Assembly: GCA_015067885.1 (NCBI GenBank)
Contig: SVLO01000003.1
Span: 62,001 to 126,000 of the forward strand
Source: Oscillospiraceae bacterium
GTDB lineage: Bacteria > Bacillota > Clostridia > Oscillospirales > Oscillospiraceae
Reading direction: 5' to 3'
DNA length: 64,000 nt
The position numbers and the translations under genes were made by a program. The notes under the pieces are model-generated. The model saw only the letters and a program-made list of their open reading frames with translations, did not search any database and had not been told where the DNA came from. How positions within the stretch are numbered: the stretch's first letter is position 1; the number at the start of each line of letters is the position of its first letter. Shown here one piece after another: positions 1 through 7,787 of the stretch.

Positions 1-632
1 CCTTTGAAGTTGACGTAGTTCTTAAAGAACAGGCCGATGGCCTTACCAAAGCCGACGTAACCGTTATGCGGGGCGCCGTAGGCGGAACTCTGGGTCTGAT
101 AACCCTGCTGGTACATGGGCTGCTGATAGGTGGGGCGCTGGACAGGGGCGTGGTAGGCGGGAGCCTGCACCGGCTGCTGCTGCACAGGGGTCTGATAGGT
201 GGGCTGCTGCACCGGCTGCTGTACGGGGGCCTGGTAGGTGGGCTGCTGCACCGGCTGCTGCACGGGAGCCTGGTAGACAGGCTGCTGCACCGGCGGCTCC
301 GCTACCGGAGCGGGCGCGGGAACAGGCTCTGGCTCAGGCTGGGGAGCCGGTGCGGGGGTGGGGTGGAACGCGCTGACCGTTCGGTCGAAATAATCCTCAT
401 CCTGAGCGGGAGCGGCAGGCTGGGCAACAGGCTCGGGGATGGGGGCCGCAGGCTGGGGAGCGGGGGTGGGATGGAAGGCGCTGACCGTCCGGTCAAAGTA
501 GTCCTCATCCTGTGCGGGGGTGGCAACGGGCGCAGGTTCGGGCGCGGGAGTGGCAACGATCTGCTTTGCCCCGCAGCGAGTGCAGAAGAGGGAACCCTCT
601 GCCAGCTGGTTGCCGCATTGGTTACAGAACAT
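1..632 (-). CDS. Zinc-ribbon membrane protein, probably DUF805-like; C-terminus beyond the left edge
   Basis: The protein starts at the ATG at 632, with GGAGGT 6 bases upstream. It opens with a zinc ribbon (CNQCG then CTRCG, spaced like a rubredoxin knuckle). About 150 residues of low-complexity Pro/Gln/Ala linker follow, including two near-identical copies of a DEDYFDRTVSAFHPTPAP segment and several PVQQPTYQ repeats. The last visible residues (KAIGLFFKNYVNFK) resemble the start of a DUF805 membrane domain, which lies outside the window. Zinc-ribbon proteins with a disordered linker and a C-terminal membrane domain are common in Firmicutes, with unknown function. The zinc ribbon is clear; the DUF805 assignment rests on about 14 residues. 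Confidence 0.65.
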   Translation of the reverse strand, partial: MFCNQCGNQLAEGSLFCTRCGAKQIVATPAPEPAPVATPAQDEDYFDRTVSAFHPTPAPQPAAPIPEPVAQPAAPAQDEDYFDRTVSAFHPTPAPAPQPEPEPVPAPAPVAEPPVQQPVYQAPVQQPVQQPTYQAPVQQPVQQPTYQTPVQQQPVQAPAYHAPVQRPTYQQPMYQQGYQTQSSAYGAPHNGYVGFGKAIGLFFKNYVNFK

Positions 633-822
633 AATGATACCTCCGAAGTGTGATAGTGGGCGCTGTGTGCGCCAACACCCGGACCGCGTCCGCAAACCAA
701 GATGACTCAAGGGATATAGTCCGGGAAGATACGATAAGCATACCACAAAATCGAGGGTATGTCTATACACATATTCATACAAATGGTATTTTCTTGTCGC
801 TTTTTATGGAACGTGAAAAGGG

Positions 823-852
823 ACCCACAGACCGAATTGCCGGCCTGTGGGT
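823..852 (-). terminator. Rho-independent terminator of the leftward T-box operon
   Basis: An 8-bp stem (ACCCACAG with CTGTGGGT) around a 14-base loop lies 20 bases past the stop of the TIM-barrel/ligase gene. Read leftwards it is followed by CCCTTTTC. The U-run is short, so termination may be leaky. Confidence 0.5.
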
Positions 853-872
853 CTGTGGATGTGTGAAGGGGA

Positions 873-3386
873 TTATTGATCGGCCGGACCCGCGGTGTCG
901 GCGCCGTCGCCCACAAGGCCAAGTTCCCGGGCGGCGTCCTGCCGCATCTTGTACTTCAAAATCTTGCCGGCGGCATTCATGGGGAAGCTGTCCACATATT
1001 TGATGTACTTGGGGACCTTGTGCCGGGCCATGCTGGCCTTGATGTAGTTCAGCATCTCGTCCACGGTGAGGGTGTTGCCCTCTTTCAGGATGATGCAGGC
1101 CATGATCTCCTCGCCGTATTTCTTGTCCGGCACGCCGATGACCTGCACGTCCTTCACGGCGGGGTGGGTGTAGATAAACTCCTCGATCTCCTTGGGGTAG
1201 ATGTTCTCGCCCCCTCGGATGATCATGTCCTTCAGGCGGCCGGTGATGCGGTAGTTGCCGTTTTCATCCTTGCAGGCAAGGTCGCCGGAGTGGAGCCAGC
1301 CCTCGGCGTCCACGGTGTCCCGGGTGGCCTGGGGCATTTTGTAGTAGCCCTTCATGGTGTTGTAACCCTTGGAGCAGAACTCGCCGTTGACGCCGTCGGC
1401 TACCTCCAGCCCGGTCTCGGGGTCCACGATCTTACAGCGCACGTGGGGGAAGGCGTAACCGACGGTGTCGGTGCGCAGATAGAGGTCGTCCGTCCAGGTA
1501 CTCATAGTGGAGCCGGGGGAGGACTCGGTCTGGCCGTACACGCTGACGATGCCGGTCATGTTCATCTCGTCGGGCTGGGCGGCCCGGCGCATCAGTTCCG
1601 GGGGGCAGCCCGCGCCGGCCATGATGCCCGTGCGCATGTGGGAGAAGTCCGTGCTGCGGTAGTCGGGGTGGTTGAACATGGCGATGAACATGGTGGGTAC
1701 GCCGTTGAAGCAGGTGATGCGTTCCTGATTGATACAGGCCAAAGACTGCTTGGCGGAGAAGTAGGGCAGGGGGCAGATTGTGGCGCCGTGGGTCATGGAG
1801 GAGGTCATGGACAGTACCATGCCGAAGCAGTGGAACATAGGCACCTGGATCATCATGCGGTCGGCGGTGGACAGGCCCATGCGGTCACCGATGCACTTGC
1901 CGTTGTTGACCACGTTGTAGTGGGTGAGCATAACGCCCTTGGGGAAGCCGGTGGTGCCGGAGGTATACTGCATATTGCACACGTCGTCGGGGCGGACGGC
2001 GGCGGCCATCTGGGCCACGGTCTCGGGGCTGACCAAGCTGGAGCGGGCCATAGCCTCATCAAAGGTCAGGCTGCCCGTCTGGCGGAAGCCAACGGTGATG
2101 ACGTTGCGCAGGAAGGGCAGGCGCTTGCAGTGCAGGGGCTGACCGGCCTTGGTTTGGGCGATCTCGGGACACAGCTCGTTGATGATGCCCTTGTAATCGG
2201 AGTCCAGGCAGGACTCGATCATCACCAGGGTGTGGGTGTCCGACTGGCGCAGGAGATACTCCGCCTCGTGAATTTTATAGGCGGTGTTTACCGTCACCAG
2301 CACCGCGCCGATCTTGGCCGCGGCCCAAAAGGAGATGTACCACTCGGGGACGTTGGTGGCCCAAACAGCCACCTTGCTGCCCGGCTTCACGCCCAAAGAC
2401 ACCAGCGCCCGGGCGAAGGTGTCCACGTCGTCCCTGAACTGGGAATAGGTGCGGGTGTAGTCCAGGGTGGTGTACTTGATGGCGTACTGGTCGGGGAACT
2501 CCTCGGCCATGCGGTCCAGCACCTGGGAGAAGGTCAGGTCGATGAGTTCGTCCTTCTTCCACACGTACTGGCCGGTGCCGTCGTGGTTGAAGTAGAGGGA
2601 CTTCTTCTTGCCCCGGGGGTTGTCAAAGCGGTTCATGTAGTTGACGAAGTAGGGGAAGATGACCTCCGGGTCCTGCAGGTCGTCCAAATAGTCCGGTTTC
2701 CACTCCAAAGACAGGAACCCGTCGTAGTTGACGGAGGACAGGGCCAGCATAAAGTCGGCGATGGGGGCGGTACCCTCACCGATGATGGTGTACTCGCCGC
2801 TGTCGTCGGAGTCCCGCAGGTGGACGTGGCGCACGTAGTCGCCCAAATTCTTGATGGTGGTGTCGCCGCTTTCACCGAAGTCCCGGTAGGGGTGATGCAC
2901 GTCCCACAGCACAGCCAGCTCGTCGCAGGCAAACTCGTCCAGCAGGCGGCGCAGGCGGGCGGTATCGGCGTAGATGCCGCTGGTTTTCATAAGAATGGTC
3001 ACATCAAAGGCGACCGCGTCGGCCAGCAGGGCGGAGAGGTTCTGCTTGACCCGCTCCTCGTTATCGGTCAGGGCCACGGCGGACACGTACTTCACCCGGG
3101 CGTTGCGGGCGGCCTCCATCAGGGTGCGAAGCTGGGCCACGGCGTCCCCCTCCGCGGACAGGTCGCAGGAGGTGTCGAAGCAGGGGATGGTGAGGTTTTT
3201 CTCTTTCAACTGGCGCACGGTGGCCGCCGCCTGATACTTATGGAAGGGGCCGGAGCGATCCATGAGGGGGTCGCACTTGGGCAGGTTGTAGACCTCGATA
3301 CCGCCGAAGTCCATGTCGGTGGCAAGGGAAACTACTTCATCCCAACTGAAATCAGCCCAACCCCGGGTGGAGAAGGAGAGCTTCAT
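873..3386 (-). CDS. Fusion of a xylose-isomerase-like TIM barrel to an AMP-forming acyl-CoA synthetase
   Basis: Residues 1 to about 265 form a sugar-phosphate isomerase/epimerase (AP-endonuclease 2 type) TIM barrel with LWDVHHPYRDFGE, YVRHVHLRD and FLSLEW as likely metal-site motifs. The first metal Glu expected in this family is not obvious (ILMKTSG at that strand). Residues ~270-837 form an acyl-CoA synthetase with the P-loop-like YTSGTTGFPKG near residue 475, YGQTE, and the C-terminal catalytic Lys in AAGKILK. The ligase would convert an acid, ATP and CoA to acyl-CoA; substrate unknown. The start overlaps the stop of the upstream IPMS-like gene (ATGA), implying translational coupling and shared T-box control. 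Domain calls are firm; the joint role is not known. Confidence 0.85.
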   Translation of the reverse strand: MKLSFSTRGWADFSWDEVVSLATDMDFGGIEVYNLPKCDPLMDRSGPFHKYQAAATVRQLKEKNLTIPCFDTSCDLSAEGDAVAQLRTLMEAARNARVKYVSAVALTDNEERVKQNLSALLADAVAFDVTILMKTSGIYADTARLRRLLDEFACDELAVLWDVHHPYRDFGESGDTTIKNLGDYVRHVHLRDSDDSGEYTIIGEGTAPIADFMLALSSVNYDGFLSLEWKPDYLDDLQDPEVIFPYFVNYMNRFDNPRGKKKSLYFNHDGTGQYVWKKDELIDLTFSQVLDRMAEEFPDQYAIKYTTLDYTRTYSQFRDDVDTFARALVSLGVKPGSKVAVWATNVPEWYISFWAAAKIGAVLVTVNTAYKIHEAEYLLRQSDTHTLVMIESCLDSDYKGIINELCPEIAQTKAGQPLHCKRLPFLRNVITVGFRQTGSLTFDEAMARSSLVSPETVAQMAAAVRPDDVCNMQYTSGTTGFPKGVMLTHYNVVNNGKCIGDRMGLSTADRMMIQVPMFHCFGMVLSMTSSMTHGATICPLPYFSAKQSLACINQERITCFNGVPTMFIAMFNHPDYRSTDFSHMRTGIMAGAGCPPELMRRAAQPDEMNMTGIVSVYGQTESSPGSTMSTWTDDLYLRTDTVGYAFPHVRCKIVDPETGLEVADGVNGEFCSKGYNTMKGYYKMPQATRDTVDAEGWLHSGDLACKDENGNYRITGRLKDMIIRGGENIYPKEIEEFIYTHPAVKDVQVIGVPDKKYGEEIMACIILKEGNTLTVDEMLNYIKASMARHKVPKYIKYVDSFPMNAAGKILKYKMRQDAARELGLVGDGADTAGPADQ

Positions 3387-4792
3387 ACGGATTCCTCCTC
3401 ATAGACGATTTTGTTCAGGGCGCTGAGGTAGGCGTTGATACCGGCGCACACGATGTCGGTGGAGATGCCGCGGCCGGAGTACAGCTTGCCGCCGGAGCGC
3501 AGGCGCACGATGGTCTGGCCCATAGCCTCCCGGCCCTCGGTAACGGCCTGAAGCTGGAAGTCGTCCAGCTCGTAGTGGCGGCCGGTGATCTGCTCGATGG
3601 CCAGGAAGGCGGCATCAATGGGGCCGTCGCCGATGCACACACCCTCCAGCACCTGCTCGTCCTTGATAAGGCGCATGTGGGCGGAGGAGGAGATGGTGTT
3701 GCCGGAGTTGATGACATAGGTGTCCAGCCGGTAGGTGGCGGGTACCTGCATGGCGGCGGAGGCCACGATGGCGTCCAGCTCCCGGATGCCCACCTGCTCC
3801 TTCTTGGCGGCGATGGCCCGGAAGGCCTCCACCACCTTGGCCCCATCCTCCTCGGACAGGTCATAGCCCAGCTTGGCCACGGCCTTCAGTACGGAATCGC
3901 CCTCGTCATGGGCGGAGAGGTAGATGCCTTCGTCCTCCCGCACGCCGCTGTCGAAGGGGGAGGTCTTTTTCTTCTCTGTCTGGCACATCCAGGTGATCTG
4001 ACCGATGATGCGGCTGAGCTGGGCGGTGCGGACGGTGGAGGTGGCCTGCAGGCTGTCGCCCCGGGCGGCCAAAATTTCGGCCAAACTGGACACGGAGGCG
4101 GTGTTTTGGGGATAGGCGGCGGCCTTGACTTCGCCGGTGCCCACAGCCACGGCGGCGATGGCGCAGGCATCGGCCAGGGACAGGGCGTTGCTGCAGCCTA
4201 CGCCCAGGGTCACGCCGGACAGGGCGGGGACCGCCTTGTAAAGACCGGCAATAAAGTCGGAGAATTCCCCGGGCAGCATGGTGCCGGCGGAGTCGCAGAC
4301 GGTGACGGTGGAGGCGCCGGCTTCGATGGCGGCGGTCAGAACACAGGCCAGGAACTGCCCGTCGGCGCGGGTAGCATCGTCGGCCACGAACTCCACGTCC
4401 TGACACAGGCCGCGGCACAGGGTGACGGCGGTTTTGATGTCCTCCAGTACAGACTCTGCCTTCTTGCGGTAGAGATACTCCATCTGCACGGAGCTGACGG
4501 GGGCGCACACCTGCAGGCGGGGGTGTTTGGCGTCCTTCAGGGCGTTCCACACGGCGGTGATGTTGGCCTGATTCAACTGCACGGGGACGGCCACAATGCT
4601 CTGCTGCACCGCCTGAGCCACCGACTTGACCCGCAGGGCGTCGATACGGCTGTCTGCCACGCCCTCCAGCTCGATGACGGAGACTCCAAGGCTGTCCAGC
4701 AGCTTGGCCAGCTCGATCTTCTCCCGGAAGGAAAGGGAAAAGCCCTTGCCCGCCTGCTTCATGGTTACGTCGCTGATGTTAATCTGTCGCAT
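3383..4792 (-). CDS. Divergent isopropylmalate/homocitrate-synthase-like protein lacking the usual metal ligands
   Basis: A DRE-TIM aldolase-like barrel (residues ~1-275) is followed by a LeuA-type C-terminal regulatory domain (~350-469, ending in AGINAYLSALNKIV), the layout of 2-isopropylmalate and citramalate synthases. The family signature DTTLRDGEQ is replaced by DVTMKQAGK, so the catalytic Arg is Lys and the metal Asp is gone. The HxHND metal motif is GCSNA, and GERAGN is YPQNTA. The protein may therefore be non-catalytic, regulatory, or use different chemistry. The chosen ATG (4792) has GGAG 8 bases upstream; a GTG at 4801 overlaps the ribosome site and is unlikely. It is the first gene behind the leftward T-box. 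Confidence 0.75.
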   Translation of the reverse strand: MRQINISDVTMKQAGKGFSLSFREKIELAKLLDSLGVSVIELEGVADSRIDALRVKSVAQAVQQSIVAVPVQLNQANITAVWNALKDAKHPRLQVCAPVSSVQMEYLYRKKAESVLEDIKTAVTLCRGLCQDVEFVADDATRADGQFLACVLTAAIEAGASTVTVCDSAGTMLPGEFSDFIAGLYKAVPALSGVTLGVGCSNALSLADACAIAAVAVGTGEVKAAAYPQNTASVSSLAEILAARGDSLQATSTVRTAQLSRIIGQITWMCQTEKKKTSPFDSGVREDEGIYLSAHDEGDSVLKAVAKLGYDLSEEDGAKVVEAFRAIAAKKEQVGIRELDAIVASAAMQVPATYRLDTYVINSGNTISSSAHMRLIKDEQVLEGVCIGDGPIDAAFLAIEQITGRHYELDDFQLQAVTEGREAMGQTIVRLRSGGKLYSGRGISTDIVCAGINAYLSALNKIVYEEESV

Positions 4793-4811
4793 ATAGATCA
4801 CTCCTGCCTAA

Positions 4812-5092
4812 ATAAAAAAGTCCCTGAGGTCCAAAGGACCTCAGGGACGAATATACATTCGCGGTACCACCCTGATTATCTCCCGAATGGGGGAAATCAC
4901 TCATCGGACTTCCAACAAAGTCCTATCCCGTAACGGGGGCGTCCGGGCTGCATTACTAACCGCCCAAAGCGGGTTCACGCAGCCGACTCGGGAAGCAGAC
5001 CGAACCTGTCCGTCGCGCCGGTTCGCACCAAACACCGGCTCTCTGAAGCGAGTTTGACAAGGCGGATTTTCCGTCAACGTCTTTCACAGTAT
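4812..5092 (-). promoter_or_regulatory. T-box riboswitch leader controlling the leftward operon
   Basis: The T-box sequence AGGGTGGTACCGCG reads leftwards at 4873-4860. Downstream is a 13-bp terminator hairpin (4820-4848) followed by six U. Stem I shows AGAGAG and the distal TTTGGTGCGAACC loop. A helix GGAA/TTCC next to a CGA bulge and GAC/GTC resembles the basal K-turn; the five-base loop strand above it is TCTGC, which contains CTG (Leu). T-boxes bind an uncharged tRNA and prevent termination, so the operon should turn on when that amino acid is scarce. The class is secure; the specifier codon is inferred. Confidence 0.9.
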
Positions 5093-5098
5093 GAAAGT

Positions 5099-5127
5099 AA
5101 TATAAAGGAAAGAAAACGGTTTGTCAA
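5099..5127 (-). promoter_or_regulatory. SigA-type promoter of the leftward T-box operon
   Basis: The -35 TTGACA (5127-5122) and -10 TATATT (5104-5099) are separated by 17 bases. Transcription would start near 5092, at the beginning of the T-box leader. Confidence 0.8.
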
Positions 5128-5175
5128 CCCTCTGAACAAATTTTTTCTTTAACGCAGTAAATTGTAAAAAAGTAG

Positions 5176-5204
5176 TTGACAAAGTCGGGCGGGTGTGGTA
5201 GAGT
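5176..5204 (+). promoter_or_regulatory. SigA-type promoter of the rightward T-box operon
   Basis: The -35 TTGACA (5176-5181) and -10 TAGAGT (5199-5204) have a 17-base spacer. Its -35 is about 50 bases from the divergent -35, so the two promoters are back to back without overlapping. Confidence 0.75.
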
Positions 5205-5210
5205 GTGTTC

Positions 5211-5477
5211 AATCGAAAAACAAAAGACTGTGACGAAGACGGTTCGGTCCTTCGAATGTGCAGAGAGTCGGCGGTTGGTGCAAGCCGGTCATTCGAACCC
5301 AGGGAACCCATCACTTCCGAGTCGGTGAGCCGAGCGTGTGCCAGGCTCTCCCGTCAGCCCGCGTTAAGGGATAGGACTTGTTGGAGTCTGAAGTGACGGC
5401 GCAAGCCGTAATTTGAGTGGTACCGCGGGTGCATTGTTACTCGTCTCAAGAAGATGGTTCTTCTTGGGGCGTTTTTT
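5211..5477 (+). promoter_or_regulatory. T-box riboswitch leader controlling the rightward operon
   Basis: The T-box sequence GAGTGGTACCGCGGG lies at about 5415-5429, followed by a 13-bp terminator hairpin (5442-5471) and TTTTTT. Stem I contains AGAGAG (5262-5267) and GGTTGGTGCAA. The helix TTCGAATG/CATTCGAA supports the upper stem. GAAG/CTTC next to a CGA bulge and GAC/GTC resembles the basal K-turn, leaving CATCA as the specifier-loop strand with ATC (Ile) at 5310-5312 followed by A. The RNA class is secure; the amino acid is an inference from geometry shared with the opposite leader. Confidence 0.9.
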
Positions 5478-5510
5478 ATTTGCCCGATCTACCTATAAGG
5501 AGTGAGTGTT

Positions 5511-7775
5511 ATGAGTAACGTAAGTCCCACAACTCAGCTGATGGATGTGGCCATGCGAATTCGCGAGATGCGCGAGATTCTTGGCTTCAGCACGGCTGAT
5601 ATGGCGGAAAAGACCGAACTGGACCAGGAAACCTACGTTCTCTATGAGTCCGGCACGGTGGACCTGCCCTTCACCTTTATGCACAAGTGCGCCAAGATCT
5701 TCGGCGTGGAGATTACCGTGCTGCTGGAGGGGCAGAGCGCCAAGCTGTCCGGCTACACCGTTACCCGCCGGGGCAAGGGTCTGACCACCGCCAGCGAGGA
5801 CGGCATCACCATCCAGGACATGGCCCCCATGTTCCGGCAGAAGCTGGCCACCCCTTACTGGGTCACCTACGAGTACTCCGAGGAGCTGCAGGATAAGCCC
5901 ATCCACACCGTTACCCACGCCGGTCAGGAGTTTGACCTGGTTATCAAGGGTTCCATGCGTATCCGGGTGGGCGACCACGAGGAGATCCTGCACGAGGGTG
6001 ACAGCATCTTCTACAAGTCCTCCACCCCCCACGGCATGATCGCCATTGACGGACAGGACTGCGTGTTCCTGGCCATGATCATGGTGTCCGACACCACCGA
6101 CCAAAAGCTGTACATCGGCGCCAAGCGCAAGACCGCCAACGACCAGCTGCTGTGCCACAAGTTCATCCACGCCCTGGAGGATGCCAACGGCGCGCTGAAG
6201 AATGTGACCTTCGAAAACGCCGACAAGTACAACTTCGCCTTTGACACCGTGGATGCCATCGCCCGGCAGGAGCCGGACAAGCTGGCTATGGTCCACATTG
6301 CCAACGATATGACCGAGCGGCGCTTTACCTTTAAGAATATGAAGGACGCATCCTCCCAAAGCGCCAACTACTTCAAATCCCTGGGCATCAAGCGGGGGGA
6401 CCGGGTCATGCTGGTACTCAAGCGGCACTACCAGTTCTGGTTTGCCATCCTGGGCCTGCACAAGCTGGGCGCCATCGCCATCCCCGCCACCAACCAGTTG
6501 CTGGAGAAGGACTTTGCTTACCGCTTCGAGGCCGCCGGGGTCAGCGCACTGATCTGCACCGCCGACGGCGAGGCGGCCCACCAGGCGGAGCTGGCCGAGC
6601 AGAAGCTGGGCATGGACCTGACCAAGATCATGGTTGGCGGCAGCCGGGAGGGCTGGCACAACTACGACGAGGAGTACAGCCTGTTCAGCCGCCGCTACCT
6701 GCGCGGCGAGGACGCCCCCTGCGGCAGCGACCCCATGCTGATGCTCTTTACCTCCGGTACCACCGGCTACCCCAAGATGGCCCTGCACAGCTACAAATAC
6801 GCCCTGGGCCACTACGTTACCGCCAAGTACTGGCACCTGGCCGAGCGGGACGGCCTGCACTTCACCATCTCCGAGACCGGCTGGGGCAAGGCGCTGTGGG
6901 GCAAGCTCTACGGCCAGTGGCTGTGTGAGGGTGCCGTGTTTACCTACGATTTTGACCGCTTCGACGCCGAGAAGATCCTGCCTATGTTCAAGCAGTACGG
7001 CATCACCACCTTCTGCGCCCCGCCCACCATGTACCGTATGCTCATCAAGCAGGACTTGAGCCGCTTTGATTTGAGCAGCATCCACCACGCCACCACGGCG
7101 GGCGAGGCCCTGAACCCCGAGGTGTTCCACCAGTTTGAAAAGGCCACCGGCCTGCGCATTGCCGAGGGCTTCGGCCAGACCGAGATGACCCTTGGTATCG
7201 CCAACCTCATGGGTACCCTGCTCAAGCCCGGCGCCATGGGCAAGCCGGTACCCGGCTATGGCATTGACCTTGTGGATACCGAGGGCAACCCCGTGGCCGA
7301 CGGCGTCAACGGCGAGATCGTCATCCGTACTGACCCCGCCCCCACCTGCGGCGTGTTCTCCGGCTACTACCGCAATCAGGAGGCCACCGATGCCGTGTGG
7401 CACGACGGTATGTACCACACCGGCGACCTGGCCTGGCGGGATGAGGACGGCTACTACTGGTACGTGGGCCGCGCCGACGATGTTATCAAGTCCTCCGGCT
7501 ACCGCATCGGCCCCTTCGAGATCGAAAGCACCATTATGGAGCTGCCCTACGTGCTGGAATGCGGCGTGTCCGCCGAGCCGGACGAGGTCCGCGGCCAGGT
7601 GGTCAAGGCCAGCATCGTACTGGTCAAGGGTACCGAGGGTACTGACGAGCTGAAAAAGGAAATTCAGGAGTACGTCAAGGCCCGCACCGCCCCCTACAAG
7701 TATCCCCGCATCGTGGTCTTCCGCGACGAGCTGCCCAAGACCATCAGCGGCAAAATTATCCGCAACAAGCTGTAA
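5511..7775 (+). CDS. XRE DNA-binding domain + cupin + AMP-forming acyl-CoA synthetase fusion
   Basis: Three domains are visible. An XRE-type helix-turn-helix (about residues 10-65) is followed by a cupin barrel (~110-185, with HTVTHAGQEF and GDSIFYKSSTPHG); together these look like the common XRE-cupin transcription factors. The rest (~210-754) is an acyl-CoA synthetase with FTSGTTGYPK near residue 413, GFGQTE, the TGD hinge region and the catalytic Lys in TISGKI. It should activate a carboxylic acid to its acyl-CoA; the partner oxidoreductase downstream suggests a branched-chain or aryl acid. The ATG at 5511 is chosen because AAGGAG sits 8 bases upstream; an in-frame GTG at 5502 overlaps that site. 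First gene after the rightward T-box. Confidence 0.88.
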   Translation: MSNVSPTTQLMDVAMRIREMREILGFSTADMAEKTELDQETYVLYESGTVDLPFTFMHKCAKIFGVEITVLLEGQSAKLSGYTVTRRGKGLTTASEDGITIQDMAPMFRQKLATPYWVTYEYSEELQDKPIHTVTHAGQEFDLVIKGSMRIRVGDHEEILHEGDSIFYKSSTPHGMIAIDGQDCVFLAMIMVSDTTDQKLYIGAKRKTANDQLLCHKFIHALEDANGALKNVTFENADKYNFAFDTVDAIARQEPDKLAMVHIANDMTERRFTFKNMKDASSQSANYFKSLGIKRGDRVMLVLKRHYQFWFAILGLHKLGAIAIPATNQLLEKDFAYRFEAAGVSALICTADGEAAHQAELAEQKLGMDLTKIMVGGSREGWHNYDEEYSLFSRRYLRGEDAPCGSDPMLMLFTSGTTGYPKMALHSYKYALGHYVTAKYWHLAERDGLHFTISETGWGKALWGKLYGQWLCEGAVFTYDFDRFDAEKILPMFKQYGITTFCAPPTMYRMLIKQDLSRFDLSSIHHATTAGEALNPEVFHQFEKATGLRIAEGFGQTEMTLGIANLMGTLLKPGAMGKPVPGYGIDLVDTEGNPVADGVNGEIVIRTDPAPTCGVFSGYYRNQEATDAVWHDGMYHTGDLAWRDEDGYYWYVGRADDVIKSSGYRIGPFEIESTIMELPYVLECGVSAEPDEVRGQVVKASIVLVKGTEGTDELKKEIQEYVKARTAPYKYPRIVVFRDELPKTISGKIIRNKL

Positions 7776-7787
7776 GGGGAGAGGGCT

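Noticed and set aside
66-653. Leu/His/Arg repeat protein on the + strand at the left edge
   Set aside because: It is the antisense reading of the Pro/Gln repeat linker of the zinc-ribbon protein, which has a ribosome site and a metal motif.
876-3404. Long open frame on the + strand opposite the TIM-barrel/ligase gene
   Set aside because: Composition (Gly/Val/His/Leu-rich, no recognisable motif) is that of a shadow frame produced by GC-rich third codon positions. The - strand protein has full family motifs.
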